A stretch of 64,000 nt of DNA from Vicingaceae bacterium (GTDB taxonomy: Bacteria; Bacteroidota; Bacteroidia; Flavobacteriales_E; Vicingaceae), in contig JAGYIE010000002.1 of assembly GCA_018402765.1 (NCBI GenBank), forward strand, positions 930,001 through 994,000. The letters run 5' to 3'. The notes beneath the pieces are model-generated. The model ran no database searches. It had not been told where the DNA came from and saw nothing but the letters and a program-made list of their open reading frames with translations. Below, piece after piece: positions 9,152 to 21,007 of this stretch; position 1 is the stretch's first letter, and every line of letters begins with the position of its first letter. A program made the position numbers and the translations under genes.

Positions 9152-10114
9152 GTGTATTTCTTAACAAAACTATATAAAAAACTCTTGCCATTTCTGGTGC
9201 CTGCAATAGGCTTTTCAGCAATGACTTTTATAGTTATGGAAATTTTCGAACGATATGAAGGTTTGCCTCAAATATTTGTAAATTTTAAACAGTCAAATTG
9301 GCTCTACTTTATTGTCGTTTTATTGCTTATGCCTTTTAATTGGTTAGTTGAAAGTTTGAAATGGGGAAAATTGGTCGATATATTTCAAGTATTGACTCTT
9401 AAAGAAAAGTATTTGTCAACTCTTTATGGTGTAAGTGCAAGTATTTTAACACCTAACCGAATAGGCGATTATGGAGGTAGGTTAAGGTTTATTAGAAAGG
9501 GTAATCGACTTATGGGAATTTATGCAACAATCATTGCCTCTTTTTATCAGACAATTGTTACCTTATTCTTTGGTACTTTAGGTTTACTGTATTACATCTT
9601 TCGATTTGAAGACATTAAATTTTCTGAAGCATTTTATGCTGCACTGGTTCTTTTTATTATAGGTTATTTTTTATTACTGGTTCGAATGAAATCCATTATT
9701 AGGTGGATATTGAGGTTTAAATTTGTCAATAACTACAGCGACTCGTTCAGTTGGTTTCTAGATGTTGAAAGTAATAAAGTACGCCAAGTATTAGGATTAG
9801 CAATACTCCGTTATGGTATATTTCTTTTACAGGTTCTATTTATTTTCAACTTCTTTGTTATAGGAATTCCTGTTTTAGATTTACTATCAGGCATTGCAAT
9901 TCTCTATTTATTTACTACTATAATTCCATCTGGATTTGTAACCGACTTAATAATCCGAGGTGCGGCAGGTTTACTTATTTTCAATACAATTGTCAAAGAT
10001 GAAGGTGTTATTTTATGGAGTATTACTTTAATTTGGATGATTAACTTAGCAATCCCTGCATTCTTTGGAGGTATATTATATGTAGTTTCACCAATAAATA
10101 AAAAGTCAAATTGA
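9152..10114 (+). CDS. Flippase-like integral membrane protein (LPG synthase TM family)
   Basis: A 320-residue polytopic membrane protein with about eight hydrophobic helices, resembling the UPF0104/AglD/YbhN superfamily (transmembrane half of lysylphosphatidylglycerol synthase). Typical elements are NWLVESLKWGKL near residues 63-74, LYGVSASILTPNRIGDYGGRLRF (the TPxRxGE-like motif) and the late IPSGFVTDLIIRGAAGLL. Members flip or modify lipid-linked substrates. The start is GTG at 9152, two bases from the ruvC start; no better start was found before conserved sequence. The stop overlaps the next gene in a TTGA junction, and that gene is a glycosyltransferase, suggesting a shared role in a surface lipid or glycan. 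Confidence 0.78.
   Translation: MYFLTKLYKKLLPFLVPAIGFSAMTFIVMEIFERYEGLPQIFVNFKQSNWLYFIVVLLLMPFNWLVESLKWGKLVDIFQVLTLKEKYLSTLYGVSASILTPNRIGDYGGRLRFIRKGNRLMGIYATIIASFYQTIVTLFFGTLGLLYYIFRFEDIKFSEAFYAALVLFIIGYFLLLVRMKSIIRWILRFKFVNNYSDSFSWFLDVESNKVRQVLGLAILRYGIFLLQVLFIFNFFVIGIPVLDLLSGIAILYLFTTIIPSGFVTDLIIRGAAGLLIFNTIVKDEGVILWSITLIWMINLAIPAFFGGILYVVSPINKKSN
9165..9172 (-). promoter_or_regulatory. TAnnTTTG -7 box inside the flippase gene, facing ruvC
   Basis: On the minus strand this reads TAGTTTTG, ending 15 nt before the ruvC ATG, which leaves room for a leader of roughly 9 nt. No good -33 element is visible. Confidence 0.35.
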
Positions 10115-11223
10115 TAAGTTTACTTTTTGCTTGTAATGCTTTAATATATTCTATTTTCTTTTTAAGAGTTTATAAAGGATTAATTAAAGAAAAGAACCGG
10201 TCAAATTTTGAATTTGGAAATAGAGATAAAATATCAATTGTTATTCCTTTTCGCAATGAGTCAGAAAATTTGAATGCTCTACTAAGCAGCCTTTCTAAGC
10301 AAACTGATGATAATTTTCAGCTCACATTGGTTAATGATCACTCAACAGACGATTATCTTTCGGTGATCTCAAAGTGGACAGTTCACTTTGATGAATTTCA
10401 GCTTCTGCATTTAGATCAGGAGTCAGGTAAGAAAGATGCTGTTTATAAGGGCGTATGTAATTCTAAGTATCCTTTAATTCTTTGCACGGATGCTGATTGC
10501 GTAGTTCCTATAACCTGGATCAATATTATGAGAAGTTCATTTGATTTAGCCAATACCATTCAGCTTGTTGCAGGGACAGTTTCTTTAAAAGGCTCATCCT
10601 TATTTCAACGGTTTCAACAGTTAGAATTCTCAGCTTTAATTGCCACCTCTATTGGTGCTGCTAATATTGGTAAAGCAGTAATGCTAAATGCCGCAAATAT
10701 GGCTTTTCGAAAAGATTTTTATCTAAGAGTGCAAAGTGAATTAGCGCGAGAAAATTCTCCATCTGGAGATGATGTTTTTCTACTCTCAGCTTGTAAACGG
10801 AACCATCCAAATGGATTTTTATATCTAAATTCGAAAGAATCGATGGTTATGACTATGGCGAAAAAATCTCTACAAGACTTTATAAGTCAACGCAATCGGT
10901 GGGCCTCTAAAGCTAAATTTTATACCGATGTTGATATGTTAAGACTTACTTTTGTAGTAGCAATCACAAATTTAATGATTTTATTTAGTGGAATTGGTAG
11001 TTTAATTTCTTCTCAGCTATTATTCCCTTTCTTCTTATTGTTTGGTGCAAAATCGATTATTGACTTCTTGATATTATATCAATATTTAAAAGGTATTCAA
11101 CAATTGAATCTTCTCAACTATTTTTTAATTGTAGAGTTTATATTGCCATTCTACACTATTTTTGTAGCGATTACTTCACAGCTTTCTAAGTATAGCTGGA
11201 AAGATAGAATCTTTAACAATTGA
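10111..11223 (+). CDS. Membrane-anchored family 2 glycosyltransferase
   Basis: A 370-residue GT-A glycosyltransferase. An N-terminal hydrophobic helix is followed by the GT2 core: SIVIPFRNESENL, LVNDHSTDD, the DxD-type TDADCVVP, the acceptor-side GDDVFLLS and the processive-type QxxRW motif (QRNRW near residue 267). Several hydrophobic helices end the protein, so the active site probably faces the cytoplasm on a membrane platform. The TTG start overlaps the stop of the flippase gene by 4 nt, which implies translational coupling. Donor and acceptor are unknown. Confidence 0.87.
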   Translation: MISLLFACNALIYSIFFLRVYKGLIKEKNRSNFEFGNRDKISIVIPFRNESENLNALLSSLSKQTDDNFQLTLVNDHSTDDYLSVISKWTVHFDEFQLLHLDQESGKKDAVYKGVCNSKYPLILCTDADCVVPITWINIMRSSFDLANTIQLVAGTVSLKGSSLFQRFQQLEFSALIATSIGAANIGKAVMLNAANMAFRKDFYLRVQSELARENSPSGDDVFLLSACKRNHPNGFLYLNSKESMVMTMAKKSLQDFISQRNRWASKAKFYTDVDMLRLTFVVAITNLMILFSGIGSLISSQLLFPFFLLFGAKSIIDFLILYQYLKGIQQLNLLNYFLIVEFILPFYTIFVAITSQLSKYSWKDRIFNN

Positions 11224-12362
11224 AATCAACAATAAAATCTACATCATTAACACAATTGGCTGTTGGCCGATTGAAGGGTAATTTACTAGCGATGTTAGGA
11301 TTGTTGGTGATTTTAGGCTATTTATTTGTAGCTATTTTAGGCCCTTTTATTCGTAAAGACGATAGCTCAAAGGCAAACGACCAGCATTTAGAGATAGCTA
11401 TTAAAAAGCCTAGGTTTTCTGTAAAATTCCTTCAAGAAAAATTAGCCAATTTGCATGAGCCATGGTATTCAGTATGGATATTTGGTAAGTCAAATTTAGG
11501 ATCTCGATTTCCGATTTATGACTATGAAGTCTTAAATGACTCTTTGGTTGTAGAAATCTATACTGGCGACGATATTAATAATGGTAAAATAGTAACCTAC
11601 GCACTTGCAGATTTAGCCTCAAATAACCGACTTCTAACTTCTGATTTGACCAATGAAGAGATAATAGAGCATGTTATTTGTGAAGAAACGTTTTGGCTTG
11701 GAACCGATAGATACGGACGAGATGTGCTCAGTAGGTTAATGGCAGGTACTTGGATTTCTTTTACTGTTGGGGCTATTTCAATTATTATTTCTTTATTCAT
11801 TGGTATAATTCTGGGTTCTTTAGCCGGCTTTTACAGGGGTAGGGTTGATGATATTATTATGTGGTTAATTAATGTTATATGGTCAATACCTACGTTACTG
11901 CTGATAATTGCAATAGCATTGGCACTAGGAAAAGGTTTTTGGCAGGTTTTTGTAGCAGTAGGGTTAACGATGTGGGTAGAGGTTGCTAGAGTTGTTAGAG
12001 GGCAAGTTTTGAGTCTACGGGAAAAAGAATATGTTGAGGCAGGAAAGGCTCTGGGATATCAAAATAAACGGATTATATTCAGGCATGTAATACCAAATGT
12101 AATAGGTCCAGTTATTGTAATTTCTGCGGCTAACTTTGCATCTGCAATTTTAGTAGAAGCAGGGCTTAGTTTTTTAGGATTAGGAGCTCAGCCTCCTCAA
12201 GCTACTTGGGGAAAGATGATTAGTGAGCACAAAGGATATATTATTACCGGGGATGCTTATCTAGCTATATTACCTGGGATAGCTATTTTTATTCTTGTAT
12301 TTGCTTTTGTTTTGCTTGGCAACGGGTTACGTGATGCATTAGATACTAAGCTAGAAAATTAA
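11220..12362 (+). CDS. OppC/DppC-type ABC transporter permease
   Basis: A 380-residue permease of the peptide/nickel ABC class. TM1 is around residues 19-43, followed by ~120 soluble residues (longer than in E. coli OppC), then WLGTDRYGRDVLSRLMAGTW, the classical entry to the permease core. The EAA loop that docks the ATPase is present (EAGKALGYQNKRIIFRHVIPN), as is EAGLSFLGLGAQPP. The TTG start overlaps the preceding stop by 4 nt. No OppA, OppB, OppD or OppF partner is encoded nearby, so the other subunits must lie elsewhere. The 3' end overlaps the convergent AtoE-like gene by 12 nt. Confidence 0.9.
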   Translation: MKSTIKSTSLTQLAVGRLKGNLLAMLGLLVILGYLFVAILGPFIRKDDSSKANDQHLEIAIKKPRFSVKFLQEKLANLHEPWYSVWIFGKSNLGSRFPIYDYEVLNDSLVVEIYTGDDINNGKIVTYALADLASNNRLLTSDLTNEEIIEHVICEETFWLGTDRYGRDVLSRLMAGTWISFTVGAISIIISLFIGIILGSLAGFYRGRVDDIIMWLINVIWSIPTLLLIIAIALALGKGFWQVFVAVGLTMWVEVARVVRGQVLSLREKEYVEAGKALGYQNKRIIFRHVIPNVIGPVIVISAANFASAILVEAGLSFLGLGAQPPQATWGKMISEHKGYIITGDAYLAILPGIAIFILVFAFVLLGNGLRDALDTKLEN

Positions 12363-13745
12363 TAGCGCCATAGTGTAAACTGCAACCCCTATAAGAAAAA
12401 GCAATAGGGTATAAGGTAATATTTGTTGTGCTTTTAATTTAGTTACTGCTAATAGTGGGAGAGCCCAAAAAGGTTGCAGCATATTCGTTAACTGATCTCC
12501 GTATGCTAGTGCGAGTATGCTTTTTGGTAAACTAACCCCTATTTCTTGAGCTGATTGTATAATTATAGGACCTTGCACAGCCCATTGTCCGCCTCCACTT
12601 GGAACAAACAAATTCACAATTCCTGCGCTTATTAAAGTAAATATTGGAAATGTATTTTCAGTAGAAATTGAAACAAAGAAGTCGGATAGAGCGTGAATCA
12701 TTCCACTTGAATTCATAATCCCCATTATTCCAAAATAAATTGGAAACTGAATTAATATACCTGCAGCACCACTAATTCCTTCATCAAGGGCTGAGAGAAA
12801 TTCAACTATAGATTGATGGAAGGCTAATCCTAAACCAAGTAAAAAGAAGTTAATGTAATTAAGATTAATAAAGCTTATACTCTCTAAATTGTATGATTGA
12901 ATGCCGCTATATACTGAATACAATATAAATACTAAACCAATAAGACGCCCAAACCATTTTGATTGATCTATCTTTTCAGCACCTTTACTTTCGTTCTCTA
13001 TACTTACATCACATTGAGGGATAATTAGATTTTTTACCTTTTCTTCCTTTACAAACTTGCCAACCAGATACATCCCTATTGGGATAGCTAGAAGTATGGC
13101 AACTGAGGCGAATATATTCATAGGTGAAAGTACAGTCTCAGAGAAGTTTATATTTTCTGGTAATAAATCTATTGCTGAGGGTGTTAATAAATCATTCATG
13201 AGAGCTTTTAGATGGCCCATTTCGGATACTTTGGTTAACGAGGATCCTGAAACTCCTCCATGCCAAACCATTAAGCCTACATAACCTGCAGCTCCGATCA
13301 CAGGGTAGTTAATAAGTGTGCCATTTTTTTCTGCGGCTTCTCCAACCTTTCTGGCGAAAATTGCACCAAATACTAATGCTAGTCCCCAATTAAAGAATGC
13401 CATTAATATGGTTAATGATGAAACAATTGCAGCAGCTTTTGAAGTGGTATTGCAGTATTTTACAAAAAATTGAATCAAGTATCCAAAAGGTTTACTTAAG
13501 GCCAATATATGACCAAGTACCAAAATTAGCATCATTTGTAAAGCAAAGACTAGTAGCCCTTGATTCCAAATGCCTTTTTCAAAATAAGAAAACAATTTTA
13601 CTGATTGGTCAAGAACTGATATATCATCTTGATAGGAAAATACTAAGCCAAGAATGAATGTAATTATTACAAGAAGAAGTGCTATGCTGAATGGTGAAGG
13701 TAATAGATAGCTGAAGAGACGACTGTATTTTTCTGAAAAACTCAT
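12351..13745 (-). CDS. Short-chain fatty acid transporter, AtoE family
   Basis: A 464-residue inner-membrane protein with about twelve hydrophobic segments, matching the AtoE short-chain fatty acid uptake family in length and in motifs such as FFNWGLALVFGAIFAR, GYVGLMVWHGGVSGSSL and NLFVPSGGGQWAVQGPI. It would import acetoacetate, butyrate or similar acids. It is a single-gene unit on the minus strand, with a 12-nt 3' overlap with the convergent OppC-like gene. Substrate preference is an inference from the family. Confidence 0.88.
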   Translation of the reverse strand: MSFSEKYSRLFSYLLPSPFSIALLLVIITFILGLVFSYQDDISVLDQSVKLFSYFEKGIWNQGLLVFALQMMLILVLGHILALSKPFGYLIQFFVKYCNTTSKAAAIVSSLTILMAFFNWGLALVFGAIFARKVGEAAEKNGTLINYPVIGAAGYVGLMVWHGGVSGSSLTKVSEMGHLKALMNDLLTPSAIDLLPENINFSETVLSPMNIFASVAILLAIPIGMYLVGKFVKEEKVKNLIIPQCDVSIENESKGAEKIDQSKWFGRLIGLVFILYSVYSGIQSYNLESISFINLNYINFFLLGLGLAFHQSIVEFLSALDEGISGAAGILIQFPIYFGIMGIMNSSGMIHALSDFFVSISTENTFPIFTLISAGIVNLFVPSGGGQWAVQGPIIIQSAQEIGVSLPKSILALAYGDQLTNMLQPFWALPLLAVTKLKAQQILPYTLLLFLIGVAVYTMALLIF

Positions 13746-13792
13746 CTTTTTTATTTTGAATAAAGATAGTGACTAAAACTTGGATTGGATAA

Positions 13793-17729
<3,937 letters not shown>

Positions 17730-17786
17730 TTCTTGTATAAAAGATTAGCGGTTAAAAATTACTATTTTCTTGGAATACATACCTAA

Positions 17787-18710
17787 TTATAATTTCTCCA
17801 TAAGTAGGCTAAAAAGTTGATGCATTGCTTCGATGTCATTTATATGGACTTTCTCATTAGGAGTGTGTACATTATCTTCTGGAGCTCCGATAAAGCACCA
17901 ATCTATAGGGTATGAAGACTTTTGCAATGCATTTCCATCACTTCCGCCTGCGCTCTCGACTTCTAATTGGAATGGAATAGAAGAGTCATTAGCAATTTTT
18001 AATATCTTATTCAAATATTGTTTTCTTGGCAAACCTGAATCTCTTAATGAAATCGCAACTCCTTCTCCATGTTTTATACCTTCAGTTACCCAAGTTATAT
18101 CTGAGATTAACGCTTGTGTTATGTTATGTTTTTCGTACAAATACTTACCCAAATAGCCTGCAGTTCCGCCACCGGTTTCTTCCCAACAACTAAATGCGAT
18201 TGCTCCATTTTCTAATGTTTCGGCAACTTTTAGGGCGCTCCAAATTCCTAGTCGATTATCAAGGTAGCATGTTTGAACAAATTCACGATCTTTTCTAAAA
18301 TTACATTTAAAGGTTAGGTTTGTTCCTCTATCAATTGGCCGATTGAAATCGCATCGAACTATTTTTTGATCATCCCTTTCTTCAACTATTAACGTTGTTT
18401 CAATTTCACCTTTGCTATCAGCTCCTACTAAAATAGTTCCATCTATAATTCTTGGTCCACCAATTTTTATGAGACTGTTGTTATACCCTACAGTAAATCC
18501 AATAGAATCTAAATGAGCATAAATAGCCGTTCTTGGCTTACCAAAAACTAAAATTATGCAATCTTGAAAGTGGTCACCTTCGATTATTGTAGGCAGTACT
18601 TTCCAATTCTTTTTCTCGCGCTCGATGTAATTGAGCACAAACTCTTTCATTGGAGCTTCATCACCTGATGCAGCCCTTACTTGGCACATTTCTTTTAATA
18701 ATTTCATCAT
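17787..18710 (-). CDS. M42-family metallopeptidase
   Basis: A 307-residue dinuclear metal peptidase of the M42 (glutamyl aminopeptidase/TET) type. The metal and catalytic residues can be assigned: H66 and D68 (YAHLDS), bridging D151 (CYLDNRLG), the EE pair at 177-178 (WEETGGGTAGYL), D204 (ISDITW) and H282 (NVHTPNE). It would be a cytosolic aminopeptidase acting on short peptides. The protein is somewhat shorter than typical M42 enzymes (~340-360). The ORF begins MM; either Met is possible. No operon partner is obvious. Confidence 0.88.
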   Translation of the reverse strand: MMKLLKEMCQVRAASGDEAPMKEFVLNYIEREKKNWKVLPTIIEGDHFQDCIILVFGKPRTAIYAHLDSIGFTVGYNNSLIKIGGPRIIDGTILVGADSKGEIETTLIVEERDDQKIVRCDFNRPIDRGTNLTFKCNFRKDREFVQTCYLDNRLGIWSALKVAETLENGAIAFSCWEETGGGTAGYLGKYLYEKHNITQALISDITWVTEGIKHGEGVAISLRDSGLPRKQYLNKILKIANDSSIPFQLEVESAGGSDGNALQKSSYPIDWCFIGAPEDNVHTPNEKVHINDIEAMHQLFSLLMEKL

Positions 18711-18720
18711 GTATAATCAA

Positions 18721-18759
18721 AAAAAAGTCCCGAGTCTTGCATATATGAAGATCGGGACT
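18721..18759 (-). terminator. Terminator downstream of dnaN
   Basis: AGTCCCGA (18726-18733) pairs with TCGGGACT (18752-18759), with an inner TCTT/AAGA extension. The minus-strand transcript ends in a T6 run. It closes the gldF-gldG-DUF4340-dnaN run. Confidence 0.75.
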
Positions 18760-18779
18760 AATAGGGTTTAAGTATAATT

Positions 18780-19898
18780 TTAGCTGTTAAGCATCACCGG
18801 CATAACAAGCATTAAAACTTCCTCATTATCATCTTCTTTTTCAACTGGAGTTAAAATTCCTGCTCTATTTGGAGCAGACATTTCTAAATTTACTTGTTCT
18901 GAGCGTAAGTTAGATAACATTTCCATTAGAAAGCGAGAGTTAAAACCAATTTCCATATCTTCTCCTTCATACTGGCATGTTAATCTTTCAGTAGCAGAAT
19001 TGGAGAAATCTAAGTCTTCAGCAGAAATATTCAACTCACTACCTGTAACTTTTAATCTTACTTGGTGTGTAGTTTTACTAGAGAAAATAGAAACACGCTT
19101 TATAGCATTTAAAAATGCTGATCGTTCAACAGTTAATTTATTTGGATTTTCTTTTGGTATTACTGCTTCGTAGTTAGGATATTTTCCGTCTATTAATCTA
19201 CAAATAAGCGTTGTGCTAGCAAAAGAAAACAATGCATTGGTATCATTGTATTCTACTGTTACTTCATCATTAATAGAACCTAAAATGTTCTTCAATAGGT
19301 TTAATGATTTTTTCGGCATTATAAACGATGCGTTTTTATCACTTTTTGCATCATTTCTACCGTATTTAACTAGCTTGTGAGCATCTGTTGCAACAAAAAT
19401 GCTACCCTCACTACTCAATTGAAAAAATACTCCTGACATTACAGGTCTTAATTCATCATTGCCTGAAGCAAAAATAGTTTTTTCAATAGCACTCGCCAAC
19501 ATGAAAGCTTGCAACTTCATTACTGAAGGCTCTTCAATAGATGGAGTTTTAGGAAACTCAGAAGCATCTTGTCCTGTCAAGTTATAACGACCAAAATCAG
19601 AACTAATTTCTATACTGAAATTATTTCCGATAGTAAACGTTAATGGTTGTTCAGGGAAAGCCTTGAGCGTGTCTAATAAAAGCTTTGCAGGAATAGCTAT
19701 TATGCCACTATCTTTAGCTTCTACGGCTAATTTAGTAGTCATTGTAGTTTCTAGATCTGATGCTGATATCGTTATCTCATTTTCGTTTATTTCAAACAAA
19801 AAATTATCGAGTATTGGTAATGAGTTGTTGCTATTTAAAACGCCAGATACAATCTGAAGCTGTTTAAGCAGTGCCGAACTTGATACAATAAATTTCAT
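18780..19898 (-). CDS. dnaN: DNA polymerase III sliding clamp, beta subunit
   Basis: A 372-residue beta clamp of standard length. Recognisable landmarks are the N-terminal MKFIVSSSALLKQLQIVSGVLN, SDFGRYNLTGQDASEFP in domain one, ATDAHKLVKYGR at the domain-two peptide pocket, IDGKYPNYEAVIP, and the C-terminal LVMPVML. It forms the dimeric ring that tethers Pol III to DNA. It is the last gene of a minus-strand run behind gldG and a DUF4340 gene, but a promoter-like TTG-N23-TAAATTTG element precedes it, so it need not depend on the gliding genes. Confidence 0.97.
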   Translation of the reverse strand: MKFIVSSSALLKQLQIVSGVLNSNNSLPILDNFLFEINENEITISASDLETTMTTKLAVEAKDSGIIAIPAKLLLDTLKAFPEQPLTFTIGNNFSIEISSDFGRYNLTGQDASEFPKTPSIEEPSVMKLQAFMLASAIEKTIFASGNDELRPVMSGVFFQLSSEGSIFVATDAHKLVKYGRNDAKSDKNASFIMPKKSLNLLKNILGSINDEVTVEYNDTNALFSFASTTLICRLIDGKYPNYEAVIPKENPNKLTVERSAFLNAIKRVSIFSSKTTHQVRLKVTGSELNISAEDLDFSNSATERLTCQYEGEDMEIGFNSRFLMEMLSNLRSEQVNLEMSAPNRAGILTPVEKEDDNEEVLMLVMPVMLNS

Positions 19899-19926
19899 GT
19901 ATATAAATTATAGTTTTTGACTAAAG

Positions 19927-19961
19927 CAAATTTAAAAGTTTCTCTAAAAAAGGACGGCAAA
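19927..19961 (-). promoter_or_regulatory. Candidate promoter for dnaN
   Basis: On the minus strand TTTTG (19961-19957 region) is followed after about 23 nt by TAAATTTG (19934-19927), which matches the Bacteroidota -33/-7 pattern. The leader would be about 20 nt. Confidence 0.45.
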
Positions 19962-19969
19962 ACTTACCA

Positions 19970-21004
19970 TTACTTATTAACAGATTCAGGATCTAAAATT
20001 GCTTCAGATTTTAGCACTTGATCAAAAAGAAAGTTTTGAATTACAAGTGCTCTTCCTTCATTTAGTGTGCTTTTGGCATACATACGTTCATTATGGTAGT
20101 TTAGCATTTGCCCTTTTAAATCTTTAGCTCCTTTTCTTACAGACATATAATATGCCCAAAGTTGCTGTTTTTCTCCATTCGTGTGTTCTAAAGTCAGCTC
20201 ATATTGAGGTGTGCTTGTAAAAATAGAATCCAATTCAGTTTTATTTGTCTTAACATCTTCATATTCATAAGCTAATTTAGATGCTCTTTTAAAGTATGGA
20301 ATGGCCGTCTCAAAGCTTATGGTTTGTGATTCTTCCGTTTTAAGATTTTGATAAATAAATTCATTATTACCTAAGTGTTTAATAAAAAATTCGTTATGCT
20401 CTTTTGATGGACTAAGAACAGTGATTTTTTTAATCTCTTTTGCAGGCATACGCAATGCAATTGGATCTTTCCATAGAGATTCCTTTAAGAAGAATCGACT
20501 CGTTAAGTAACCGTAATTACTTGGTAAATGCGTAATCATAGGTCTACTTGATTTTTTGCCGTCTATTTCCAAAAGCATGTAAGTCCCCATACTACTTGCT
20601 GTGGGGTCTCCAACATACCAGGTCTTCTCAGGTGATTCGCCTGATTCCTTAGTAAAAATTTCAACCTTTATAGAAGAGGTTGACAGTCTTTTTATAACTC
20701 CTTTAGCAGTTAAATCTGATACCAAATTTAGTACTTTAATTTGGTTGAAGGTTTTTAAAACCAAATCAATGGCATCTTTTCTAGCTACTAGTTTGTTGTT
20801 TATTGTCCAATGATCACCTTTTCTGGTGAGTAATGCAGATTCATTTAGCGTAGTAATTTTAAAACTTGTAACATTAGCTGTATCTTTTATGGCAAAGTCT
20901 ACAATTTCTTCAGCCAATGTTCCTTTGCTATTGCTTTGATAAATGTAATAAGCGATTCCACCTAATATAAGCACAACCAATAATAATAGTAAGTTCTTTT
21001 TCAT
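19970..21004 (-). CDS. DUF4340 domain protein
   Basis: A 344-residue protein anchored by one N-terminal helix (MKKNLLLLLVVLILGGIAYYIYQ) with the remainder predicted periplasmic. The body holds DUF4340-type features: LLTRKGDHWTINN near residues 58-70, a KTWYVGDPTASSMGTYMLLEI strand pair, and SRFFLKESLWKDPIALR. It starts 3 nt after the gldG stop codon, so it is cotranscribed with gldFG. In other organisms DUF4340 proteins accompany ABC-type GldG-like (ABC-2 associated) proteins, so a role in the same envelope machine is likely; the molecular activity is unknown. Confidence 0.85.
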   Translation of the reverse strand: MKKNLLLLLVVLILGGIAYYIYQSNSKGTLAEEIVDFAIKDTANVTSFKITTLNESALLTRKGDHWTINNKLVARKDAIDLVLKTFNQIKVLNLVSDLTAKGVIKRLSTSSIKVEIFTKESGESPEKTWYVGDPTASSMGTYMLLEIDGKKSSRPMITHLPSNYGYLTSRFFLKESLWKDPIALRMPAKEIKKITVLSPSKEHNEFFIKHLGNNEFIYQNLKTEESQTISFETAIPYFKRASKLAYEYEDVKTNKTELDSIFTSTPQYELTLEHTNGEKQQLWAYYMSVRKGAKDLKGQMLNYHNERMYAKSTLNEGRALVIQNFLFDQVLKSEAILDPESVNK

Positions 21005-21007
21005 GGT

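Noticed and set aside
8589-9221. A longer ruvC starting at 9221
   Set aside because: The extra 24 residues are hydrophobic, unlike RuvC, and overlap the divergent flippase coding sequence.
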